Assembly: GCA_050259035.1 (NCBI GenBank)
Contig: JBLMZW010000084.1
Coordinates: 1 to 5,823 of the forward strand
DNA: 5,823 nucleotides
Direction of reading: 5' to 3'
From: JBLMZW01 sp050259035
GTDB taxonomy: Bacteria > Bacillota > Syntrophomonadia > Syntrophomonadales > DTU052
This document shows, piece after piece, positions 1 through 5,597 of this stretch. Position 1 is the first letter of the stretch, and each line of letters starts with the position of its first letter. The position numbers and the translations under genes are program-made. The notes under the pieces were generated by a model that saw nothing but the letters and a program-made list of their open reading frames with translations, did no database searches and had not been told where the DNA came from.

Positions 1-1
1 T

Positions 2-832
2 TCTTATCGCTCGCCCCGGCATACCCACCGGACTGTTGACCAATAGGATATCTTCCTCGGAACAATTAACATAAGCCAGCTTGAAATTCAAATGGGCATC
101 ACATTCTTCGGTGGCAGCAAAGCGGGTGGCCATTTGGACCCCACTTGCGCCTGCCTTCAGGCATTCCGCAATGTCGCCGCCATCATATATTCCGCCCGCG
201 GCAATGATGGGAATACCTTTATGGTATTTATCCTCGTAATCCTTTACTGCCTCCAACACTTCTTTGACGATCTGAATCAAATTCGGCAGCGGATTTCGGT
301 TTAACTCCTCAACTGAAAAGCCCAGGTGTCCGCCGGCTTTAGGGCCTTCTACCACGAAAGCATCAGGTGCATACGAATATTTTCGGTCCCACATTTTAGC
401 CATCAAGGCAGCCGCTTTTCCAGAAGAAACGATAGGTACAATTCGGGTCGCCGAGTCTTTGACCATGGATGGCAAATCGGTAGGAAGCCCTGCCCCCGCT
501 ATGATCAAATCGATCTTTTCTTCAACTGCCGCCCTAACCATTTCCTTATAGCTTTTCATGGCTACCAGAATATTGATGCCCAGAATCCCCCGGGGACTTA
601 GCTTTCTGGCATTCTGAATCTCTCTTCGCAGGGCGCGCACATTGGCTTCGTTATGGTCGGTTTCAAAGTCTGGTTCGGTATATCCTATCTGAACCGCAGA
701 AATGATACCGACTCCACCGGCATTAGCAACTGCCGAGGCCAGCCCCGAGCGGGAAACTCCAATACCCATACCACCTTGAACTATTGGAATCGGTGCGGTA
801 AGGTTACCAATCTTTAACGCGGGCAGTTTCAT
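2..832 (-). CDS. Nitronate monooxygenase-family flavoprotein (partial, C-terminus off left edge)
   Basis: Reading the minus strand from ATG at 832 gives 277 uninterrupted codons to the left edge with no stop, so the C-terminus (perhaps 40-90 residues for this family) is missing. The product is a TIM-barrel FMN enzyme of the NAD(P)H-dependent flavin oxidoreductase/2-nitropropane dioxygenase group, probably cytosolic; members oxidise alkyl nitronates. Visible motifs: the N-terminal PIVQGGMGIGVS (residues 16-27), AGGVGIIS (38-45), AGAGLPTDLP (112-121), EGPKAGGHLG (162-171) with His169 at the position of the family's catalytic histidine, the phosphate-binding IPIIAAGGIYDGGDIA (207-222), GVQMATRFAATEECDA (231-246), and SPVGMPGRAI (267-276). 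The start is supported by AGAGG about 8 nt upstream. The gene diverges from the exporter operon and has no evident functional link to it. FabK-type enoyl-ACP reductases share the fold and are the main alternative; the AGGH and ECDA motifs fit the nitronate group, but the true substrate is unknown. Confidence 0.93.
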   Translation of the reverse strand, partial: MKLPALKIGNLTAPIPIVQGGMGIGVSRSGLASAVANAGGVGIISAVQIGYTEPDFETDHNEANVRALRREIQNARKLSPRGILGINILVAMKSYKEMVRAAVEEKIDLIIAGAGLPTDLPSMVKDSATRIVPIVSSGKAAALMAKMWDRKYSYAPDAFVVEGPKAGGHLGFSVEELNRNPLPNLIQIVKEVLEAVKDYEDKYHKGIPIIAAGGIYDGGDIAECLKAGASGVQMATRFAATEECDAHLNFKLAYVNCSEEDILLVNSPVGMPGRAIR

Positions 833-1065
833 TGCATCGACCTCTTTTTCGTACAGTTTTTGTTTTATGTATCGATTAAATTCCAGTTTACGTGCCCGAT
901 AATGGTTATCAGCATGCAGGTAGAGATACCAGGTGGTTTAAAATGGTCTTAATAGGAATCCTTAAAGGAATAACCTTCGTATCCTAAGAAGGCCGGCACA
1001 TATAATAAAACATCATTTCTTCTCATGAGTCAAACTATGATTTACCAGCAGGAACCTGCGCCCCG
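833..1065. other. Intergenic region upstream of the minus-strand flavoprotein gene
   Basis: This AT-rich stretch holds the ribosome site of the minus-strand gene (AGAGG just right of 832) and presumably its promoter, although no convincing -35/-10 pair could be picked on either strand. It contains small dyads: GATAA-TGG-TTATC at 898-910, CCTTC/GAAGG at 974-992, and a perfect 5-bp-arm hairpin GCAGG-AA-CCTGC at 1048-1059, right next to the repeat element. No coding potential was seen. Confidence 0.5.
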
Positions 1066-1093
1066 CTGACAGAGGGACGGTTCTTCTGTCAGA
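1066..1093 (+). repeat. Left terminal inverted repeat, REP-like hairpin
   Basis: The 8-bp perfect arms CTGACAGA (1066-1073) and TCTGTCAG (1085-1092) enclose an 11-nt loop, GGGACGGTTCT. The unit pairs with 1486-1513 in inverted orientation, with two mismatches over 28 positions. CCCCG lies immediately outside (1061-1065) and is answered by CGGGG at 1517-1521 beyond the right copy, offset by three bases, so the true boundary may extend slightly outward. Confidence 0.8.
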
Positions 1094-1220
1094 GTTGAGA
1101 ATAGCGCCGAATTATTCGTGCTATTTTTAATGGGGCTGATCAGGGCTGAGCCAAACGCTATTCGCTCCTGGTCTCCTCGCCAGCAACACCAGCGGCTTGT
1201 TTCGCTGGCGGCGGGTGACC

Positions 1221-1283
1221 ACGGTTTGACTTGGGGAAGTTGCTTGAGCGCAAGCGAATGCTCGCGTCCCCATGTCAAACCGT
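1221..1283. repeat. Long stem-loop inside the repeat element
   Basis: The arms at 1221-1237 (ACGGTTTGACTTGGGGA) and 1267-1283 pair at 16 of 17 positions, with a single T-T mismatch. The 29-nt loop holds a second hairpin, GCTTG-AGCG-CAAGC, at 1242-1255. Such a stem would fold as RNA from either strand or cruciform in single-stranded DNA. It is not followed by a T-run, so it is not a classical terminator. Confidence 0.75.
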
Positions 1284-1485
1284 TCAAAAAGATAGATGCA
1301 ACATCCGGTTGCCCTAACCCGCCGCTGGAGGTCGGTCTCAACTGCGCCGGGTGTTACAGGGGCTCGTCGAATGTCGCTCGTAGCCGTTCGGCCAGCCTAC
1401 CCCAGCCTAGAGGATAAGATAACTTGTTATTCTGATAGCCGGCCCAGGTGCGAGTGGATATTGTTTTAGCCTTGCAGAACAGTTG

Positions 1486-1513
1486 TCTGACAGAAGAACC
1501 GTCCCCTTGTCAG
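1486..1513 (-). repeat. Right terminal inverted repeat, REP-like hairpin
   Basis: This is the inverted partner of 1066-1093. Its own arms are CTGACA (1487-1492) and TGTCAG (1508-1513), two base pairs shorter than in the left copy because of the two differing bases. It ends 108 bp before the start codon of the adaptor gene, so the element sits close to, and possibly within, the control region of the exporter operon. Confidence 0.8.
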
Positions 1514-1567
1514 AAACGGGGAAATATATGTTGTAGGGAATGTCGTTCTGTGTTAATCTGATACCAG

Positions 1568-1595
1568 GTAAACTAAAAACGTGTCAACAGTTTAC
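1568..1595. promoter_or_regulatory. Candidate operator: inverted repeat upstream of the exporter operon
   Basis: GTAAACT (1568-1574) and AGTTTAC (1589-1595) form a perfect 7-bp inverted repeat with a 14-bp spacer, ending 26 bp before the GTG start of the adaptor gene. Position, size and symmetry fit a binding site for a dimeric repressor. The TetR-family protein encoded last in the operon is the natural candidate, but this link is inference. The arms are short enough that chance cannot be excluded. Confidence 0.33.
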
Positions 1596-1621
1596 TTAAT
1601 GTCTTAAAAGGGGGAGTCCGG

Positions 1622-2608
1622 GTGGAAGCTAAACGTATTGTGGCATTGGCTGTTATCATTATTTTAGGATTAGGAGGATATTGGGCTTATGATCGGTATT
1701 CTCCTAAAGATGCCGGGGTGGTACAGGCAACCGGAACCATAGAGGCTAAGACGGTTGAACTCAGTGCCCGAACTGCCGGAGTGATAGCCCGGGTTTTAGT
1801 GGATGAAGGGGATAAGGTCAAACAGGGCCAGTTAGCAGCGGAGATTCAGCGTAAAGACTTATTAGCCCAGCGGGAAAACAATGCCCTGGGTGTGGCCAAG
1901 GCCCAGGCTCAACTGGAGGATTTAGTGTCCGGGGCCAGAGCCCAGGAGAAGAGTCAGTCAGCTGCGGCGGTTAATATAGCCCGGGTCAATTATGAGAAGG
2001 CTAAAAGCGACCTGGATAAAAAACAGGCTTTGTTCGATGGCGGAGCAATATCCAGCGATGAACTGGAGCGCTACCAGACGAATCTGGAGGTAACCCGCAA
2101 TCAGTTGGCTTCAGCCGAATCGGGCCTGAGCCTTATAGAATCAGGAAGCCGTCCCCAGAGCATAGCCGCGGCCCGGACCGCAGTGGAACAGGCCAAGGCA
2201 GTACTAAAAGCCAGTGATGTAGCTCTAAATGATCTAAAGATTACTTCGCCTCTTGATGGCACAGTTATATCACGAAATTATGAGCCGGGGGAAGTTGCTC
2301 AGGCTGGGACTTCCATAGCTACGGTGGCTGATCTGGAGCACCTCTGGATAAAGGTATATATACCCATCGATGAACTTCCCGCAGTTAAGCTCGGAGAAGA
2401 AGTTGACTTTACCGTCAGCGGGTCTTCCAAAGTATTTACCGGGACAGTATCCTATATTGCTTCTAAGGGTGAATTTACTCCCCGAAGCGTTCAGACCAAA
2501 AATGAGCGTGCCAATATCGTGTTCGCAGTGAAGATACGAACCGGCAGCCAGGGCGGCCTGTTAAAACCCGGAATGCCGGCTGATGTCGTTTTTAACGAGA
2601 GCAAGTAG
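1622..2608 (+). CDS. HlyD/YbhG-type membrane fusion (adaptor) protein of an ABC exporter
   Basis: The 328-residue product is a periplasmic/extracytoplasmic adaptor that couples an inner-membrane exporter to substrate transfer across the envelope. Residues 6-23 form a single N-terminal membrane anchor with no lipobox cysteine. Residues about 36-75 are the first half of a lipoyl-like domain (GTIEAKTVELSARTAGVI, then VDEGDKVKQGQLAAEI). Residues about 78-203 are Ala/Gln/Glu/Lys-rich and should make a coiled-coil hairpin. The second lipoyl half begins at 207 (ITSPLDGTVISRNYEPGEV), followed by a beta-barrel region with FTPRSVQT at 285-292, a motif shared with YbhG-type adaptors, and a C-terminal LKPGMPADVVF. 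Length is typical of YbhG-type adaptors. The start is GTG at 1622, with GGGGGAG at 1610-1616 spaced 5 nt away. It is the first gene of the operon, with 28 bp to the next start. Function is secure at family level; the substrate is not known. Confidence 0.93.
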   Translation: MEAKRIVALAVIIILGLGGYWAYDRYSPKDAGVVQATGTIEAKTVELSARTAGVIARVLVDEGDKVKQGQLAAEIQRKDLLAQRENNALGVAKAQAQLEDLVSGARAQEKSQSAAAVNIARVNYEKAKSDLDKKQALFDGGAISSDELERYQTNLEVTRNQLASAESGLSLIESGSRPQSIAAARTAVEQAKAVLKASDVALNDLKITSPLDGTVISRNYEPGEVAQAGTSIATVADLEHLWIKVYIPIDELPAVKLGEEVDFTVSGSSKVFTGTVSYIASKGEFTPRSVQTKNERANIVFAVKIRTGSQGGLLKPGMPADVVFNESK

Positions 2609-2624
2609 ATTATCACGCTGCAAT

Positions 2625-2630
2625 GGAGGG
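2625..2630 (+). promoter_or_regulatory. Ribosome binding site fixing the start of the first ABC ATPase
   Basis: GGAGGG lies 6 nt before ATG 2637. It rules against an upstream in-frame ATG at 2583, which would overlap the adaptor gene, add 18 residues unlike any ABC N-terminus and lack a ribosome site. Confidence 0.85.
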
Positions 2631-2636
2631 TTTACG

Positions 2637-3545
2637 ATGATTAGAGTTGAAAATGCCTCCAAATCTTTCGGAAACAATATCGCCGTAAACCAGGTCAGTC
2701 TTCAGGTTAACCGGCAGGAGATATTCGGCCTGGTAGGACCCGATGGGGCAGGAAAGACCACTTTGATGCGGTCTATCTGCGGCTTGATAGAACCGGATCA
2801 GGGGGAAATCTGGTTGCTGGACCATCCCTGGCGAGAGATGCATAAAGTTCGATCTTCCCTGGGATACATGCCGCAGCGTTTCAGTCTTTATGGAGATTTA
2901 ACCGTTAAGGAAAACATAGATTTCTTTGGCTCCATGTATCTTTTGGACCGCAAAACAATTAAGCAAAGAGCGGACGAGATTCTGGAGCTTACTGCTTTAG
3001 CCACATTTACGGACCGGCTGGCCGATAATCTTTCCGGGGGTATGAAGCAAAAGTTGGCCTTGACCTGCGCGCTTATTACCCGCCCGGCAATTCTGGTGCT
3101 GGATGAACCAACCTACGGAGTTGACCCGATTTTCCGTAAGGAGTTTTGGAAGATCCTTTATTATCTGAACGGGCAGGGTATGACCATTATGGTGTCCACT
3201 CCATATATGGATGAGGCGGAACTCTGCCACCGGGTAGGGTTCATGTACGATGGAAAAATCCTGGTCATTGATTCACCGATTGAATTGAAAAAGGCTTTTC
3301 CCCACCCAATCCTGGCCGTTCGGGCCCCGGTCAATGAACCTGATTTATTTAAAGACCTGCCTGAAATAATTGATTCTTCTTTCTATGGCGACCGCTATCA
3401 CCTGGTGGTTAAAGACAGCGGCGAAGCCAGCCGGGCGGTTGAGAGGCACTTGCAGGCCCGGGGAATAACCGGCTATGAGGTTAAAAACATCAGACCTTCC
3501 ATGGAAGATATCTTTGTAGCGCTGATGGGAAGGGGGGCGTCCTGA
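2637..3545 (+). CDS. ABC exporter ATP-binding protein, first of a pair (YbhF N-half type)
   Basis: The 302-residue cytoplasmic ATPase should power the ABC-2 permease encoded two genes downstream. In order: Walker A GPDGAGKTT (34-42, with Asp36 where Asn is usual), Q-loop Gln80 in GYMPQRFSLY, signature LSGGMKQ (132-138), Walker B ILVLDE with catalytic Glu157, D-loop YGVDP (160-164), and a C-terminal domain ending in PSMEDIFVALMGRG. At the switch (H-loop) position the sequence is VSTPYMDEAE: Pro189 (codon CCA at 3201) replaces the usual histidine. It is a paralogue of the next gene (shared GYM.Q.FSLY.DLTV block), and the pair corresponds to the two halves of the fused YbhF protein of E. coli. 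Its stop overlaps the next start by one base, suggesting translational coupling and 1:1 synthesis. Confidence 0.93.
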   Translation: MIRVENASKSFGNNIAVNQVSLQVNRQEIFGLVGPDGAGKTTLMRSICGLIEPDQGEIWLLDHPWREMHKVRSSLGYMPQRFSLYGDLTVKENIDFFGSMYLLDRKTIKQRADEILELTALATFTDRLADNLSGGMKQKLALTCALITRPAILVLDEPTYGVDPIFRKEFWKILYYLNGQGMTIMVSTPYMDEAELCHRVGFMYDGKILVIDSPIELKKAFPHPILAVRAPVNEPDLFKDLPEIIDSSFYGDRYHLVVKDSGEASRAVERHLQARGITGYEVKNIRPSMEDIFVALMGRGAS

Positions 3546-4465
3546 TGGAATACGCGGTTTCAACCCGAGGTTTAACCAGAGTTTTTGGAGATTTTACCGC
3601 AGTAGACGATGTTTCCATAGATATTAGACCAGGGGAGATATGTGGCTTCCTGGGTCCGAATGGAGCGGGGAAAACCACCACTATCAGAATGATTTGCGGC
3701 ATCCTGACGCCAACTGCCGGAACCGCTACGGTGCTGGGTTATGACCTCCTGCGGGAGACCGAGAAGATTAAAAGCCACCTGGGGTATATGTCGCAGAAGT
3801 TCAGTTTATATGAGGATTTAACCGTAAGGCAAAACCTTAACTTCTATGTTGGTTTATACGGTATTGCAGCCCGGGATAGAAACAGAAAAATCGCTGAAAT
3901 GATTGAATTAGGGGAACTGACCGGGCGGGAAAATGAGCTGGTGGGAAACCTGAGTGCCGGGGTTAAGCAACGGCTGGCTTTGGGGTGTGCTATTGTCGGC
4001 CAGCCTTCTTTGTTGGTCCTGGACGAACCGACCAGCGGGGTTAGCCCGGTAGCCCGACGGTCCTTTTTCAATATTATTCAGAATCTGGCTAACGAAGGAG
4101 CCACCGTAATCGTTACTACCCATTTCATGGACGAGGCCGAACGCTGCAACAGAATTGCATTTATATCCGACGGCAAATTGCTGGCTTTTGACAGCCCGGA
4201 TTACCTGAAAAAGTCGGTGATTGAAGGTATTATGGTGGAACTTGAAATGCCCGGGGCGATTGAACGAATTGAAGAGATCGAAAAACTGCCCGGGGTGAAG
4301 GAGTGCACCTTGCACGGTCCTTTATTGCATGTTGTACTTCAGGATGAAGCGGCAATTAGCCAACTCGCAGGTTATTCTGGTGTGGAACCTCGACTTGTTT
4401 CTCCCAGTTTGGAAGACGTTTTCATAGCCCTGAGTAAAAAGAAATTATTAAAACAAGGTGGGTGA
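3545..4465 (+). CDS. ABC exporter ATP-binding protein, second of a pair (YbhF C-half type)
   Basis: The 306-residue cytoplasmic ATPase probably forms a heterodimer with the preceding product beneath the ABC-2 permease. Motifs: Walker A GPNGAGKTT (37-45), Q-loop Gln84 in GYMSQKFSLY, signature LSAGVKQ (136-142, Ala138 in place of the first Gly of LSGGQ), Walker B LLVLDE with Glu161, D-loop SGVSP (164-168, Ser167 in place of Asp), intact switch His193 in VTTHFMDEAERC, and a C-terminal domain ending in SLEDVFIALSKKKLLK. The ATG lies in a TGATG overlap with the upstream stop and has AGGGGGG at 3531-3537, 7 nt away. The catalytic Walker residues are intact, while the changes sit in residues that reach across to the partner's ATP. 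A stand-alone homodimer is possible but less likely given the paired arrangement. Confidence 0.93.
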   Translation: MEYAVSTRGLTRVFGDFTAVDDVSIDIRPGEICGFLGPNGAGKTTTIRMICGILTPTAGTATVLGYDLLRETEKIKSHLGYMSQKFSLYEDLTVRQNLNFYVGLYGIAARDRNRKIAEMIELGELTGRENELVGNLSAGVKQRLALGCAIVGQPSLLVLDEPTSGVSPVARRSFFNIIQNLANEGATVIVTTHFMDEAERCNRIAFISDGKLLAFDSPDYLKKSVIEGIMVELEMPGAIERIEEIEKLPGVKECTLHGPLLHVVLQDEAAISQLAGYSGVEPRLVSPSLEDVFIALSKKKLLKQGG

Positions 4466-4467
4466 TC
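4461..4467 (+). promoter_or_regulatory. Ribosome binding site favouring ATG 4473 for the permease
   Basis: GGTGATC (4461-4467) matches the downstream part of the AAGGAGGTGATC anti-16S consensus and lies 5 nt before ATG 4473. The longer frame opens with GTG at 4458, inside the upstream gene and overlapping this site, so the ATG start is preferred. The site also overlaps the stop codon of the second ATPase (4463-4465), which suggests coupled translation. Confidence 0.6.
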
Positions 4468-4472
4468 TCGGT

Positions 4473-5582
4473 ATGAGCAGGATCGTATCGGTAATGGTTA
4501 AAGAAATAATCCAATTGAAACGTGACCGCCTTACTCTGGCTATGGTCATCATGCTGCCATTAATCCAGCTGTTGCTTTTCGGCTATGCGATTCAAACCGA
4601 GGTTAAACATATCCCGACCGTTATATTCGACCAATCACTCTCGGAGAACAGCCGCGATTTGACCAGGGCTTTTACTGCTTCCGGTTATTTTGATGTCGAT
4701 TATGCAGCATCCAGTTATGCCGAGGTTACTCAGAAGATAGACAGTGGTAAGGCCCGGGCCGGAATCATCTTTCCCCCGGACTTTGAGAGAAGCTTAAAAA
4801 GAGGGGATTCCACTCCAATACAGCTGATCGTTGACGCCAGTGATAACATGGTATCGAATCAGGCCATAGCCGTGGCCACTTCGATTGGGCTGCTAAAATC
4901 GCAGGAAATCATATTTAAGAAGGTGGCGGTGAAGGGTCTTCCCTATGATATTCGGGTAAGGCCATGGTACAACCCGGACGGAATTACAGCTTATTACATG
5001 GTGCCGGGTATTCTCGGCATAATCGTTACTATGACCATGGTTATCATGACCGCCATGGGTATTGTTCGGGAACGTGAGCGGGGCACCCTGGAGCAGCTTA
5101 TTGTTACCCCTTTAAAGACTTACGAACTGATGATTGGTAAAATTGTGCCCTACATCGCGTTAGGATACATTCAGATTACTATAGCCTTGATAATCGGGTT
5201 TCTGGTTTTTGGGGTAGGGATTAAGGGGAGCATTCTGCAGCTTTACCTTTTGACCCTCTTTTTTATAACCGCTTCACTGGGGATGGGGATTTTGATCTCC
5301 ACCGTTGCCAAAAACCAGATGCAGGCCTTTCAAATGGCTTTTTTCGTAATGCTGCCCAGTATTCTTTTATCGGGCTTTATGTTTCCGCGGGCAGCTATGC
5401 CCAAGTTTATCTATTACCTGACCTATGTAATCCCGTTGACCTATTACCTGGACATTATCCGCGGAATCATCCTGAAAGGAATTGGTTTTTCCTACCTGGT
5501 GGGGCAGGTAACTTCATTGCTGGTTTTCTCAGTAGTTTTAATGACCTTGGCTATTCTTAAGTTCCAGAAGAGAATAGCTTAG
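4473..5582 (+). CDS. ABC-2 type permease of the exporter (YbhS/YbhR/YhhJ-like)
   Basis: The 369-residue inner-membrane protein should form the transport channel. It opens with an amphipathic stretch (VKEIIQLKRDRLTL), then TM1 at about 21-41, a large extracytoplasmic domain at about 45-165 (PTVIFDQSLSENSRDL, later RPWYNPDG), and five more hydrophobic segments at about 174-197, 224-248, 254-276, 287-306 and 341-362. The cytoplasmic RERERGTLEQLIVTP (199-213) after TM2 is the conserved coupling-helix region of ABC-2 permeases that touches the ATPases, and LLSGFMFPRAAMP with VIPLTYYLDIIRGI near the C-terminus is also typical. Length fits the family. E. coli YbhGFSR uses two permeases, YbhS and YbhR; only one lies before the regulator here, so it may homodimerise, or a second gene may lie beyond the right edge. 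The gap from the second ATPase stop is 7 bp. Substrate unknown. Confidence 0.92.
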   Translation: MSRIVSVMVKEIIQLKRDRLTLAMVIMLPLIQLLLFGYAIQTEVKHIPTVIFDQSLSENSRDLTRAFTASGYFDVDYAASSYAEVTQKIDSGKARAGIIFPPDFERSLKRGDSTPIQLIVDASDNMVSNQAIAVATSIGLLKSQEIIFKKVAVKGLPYDIRVRPWYNPDGITAYYMVPGILGIIVTMTMVIMTAMGIVRERERGTLEQLIVTPLKTYELMIGKIVPYIALGYIQITIALIIGFLVFGVGIKGSILQLYLLTLFFITASLGMGILISTVAKNQMQAFQMAFFVMLPSILLSGFMFPRAAMPKFIYYLTYVIPLTYYLDIIRGIILKGIGFSYLVGQVTSLLVFSVVLMTLAILKFQKRIA

Positions 5583-5583
5583 A

Positions 5584-5589
5584 AGGAGG
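5584..5589 (+). promoter_or_regulatory. Consensus ribosome binding site of the TetR gene
   Basis: A perfect AGGAGG lies 8 nt before GTG 5598 and 1 base after the permease stop. It decides the GTG start and shows that the regulator is meant to be well translated from the operon transcript. Confidence 0.85.
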
Positions 5590-5597
5590 GGTTACAG

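Larger units (their letters stand above)
1066..1513. repeat. 448-bp structured element with terminal inverted repeats (REP/MITE-like)
   Basis: The ends, 1066-1092 and 1487-1513, are inverted copies matching at 25 of 27 positions, both containing GGGACGGTTCTTCTGTCAG or its complement. Each end is also a hairpin by itself: CTGACAGA/TCTGTCAG at the left and CTGACA/TGTCAG at the right. The interior is richer in GC than its surroundings and full of dyads: a nested stem at 1100-1125, the palindrome CTGATCAG at 1136-1143, CCAGCG/CGCTGG at 1189-1208, and a 17-bp-arm stem-loop at 1221-1283. Open frames of about 99 codons exist on both strands (1042-1341 minus, 1118-1417 plus), but they overlap antisense, lack ribosome sites and look low in coding character, so no gene is called. 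No direct target duplication is seen at the ends. The most likely reading is a non-autonomous mobile repeat moved in trans, possibly by a Y1 (REP-associated) transposase; that assignment is inference. Confidence 0.72.

Noticed and set aside
92..601. Plus-strand open frames at 92-304 and 326-601
   Set aside because: They are shadows of the minus-strand flavoprotein gene, whose translation carries clear family motifs across the whole span.
1100..1130. Hairpin at 1100-1125 followed by a short T-run as an intrinsic terminator
   Set aside because: The stem is AT-rich with a bulge, the T-run is partly within the stem, and no plus-strand gene ends upstream; it is better treated as internal structure of the repeat.
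1118..1417. Overlapping open frames of 99 codons on both strands (1118-1417 plus, 1042-1341 minus) as genes
   Set aside because: They are antisense to each other, lack ribosome sites, have Ser/Arg/Pro/Trp-rich composition unlike the real genes here, and lie over the hairpins of the repeat element. Stop-free stretches are expected in GC-rich structured repeats.
1531..1559. Promoter TTGTAG - 17 bp - TAATCT upstream of the adaptor gene
   Set aside because: The -10 matches consensus at only 3 of 6 positions and the -35 at 4 of 6, too weak to call; the real promoter could not be placed.
925..1569. Direct repeat GATACCAGGT at 925-934 and 1560-1569, on either side of the element
   Set aside because: It is not adjacent to the element's ends, and a 10-bp exact repeat in an intergenic space of this size has an appreciable chance expectation.
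2583..2636. Upstream ATG start at 2583 for the first ABC ATPase
   Set aside because: It would overlap the adaptor gene, add 18 atypical residues and lack a ribosome site; ATG 2637 has GGAGGG at ideal spacing.
3908..4315. 135-codon minus-strand frame inside the second ATPase gene
   Set aside because: It lies fully antisense to a well-supported ABC ATPase, with no ribosome site or recognisable domain.
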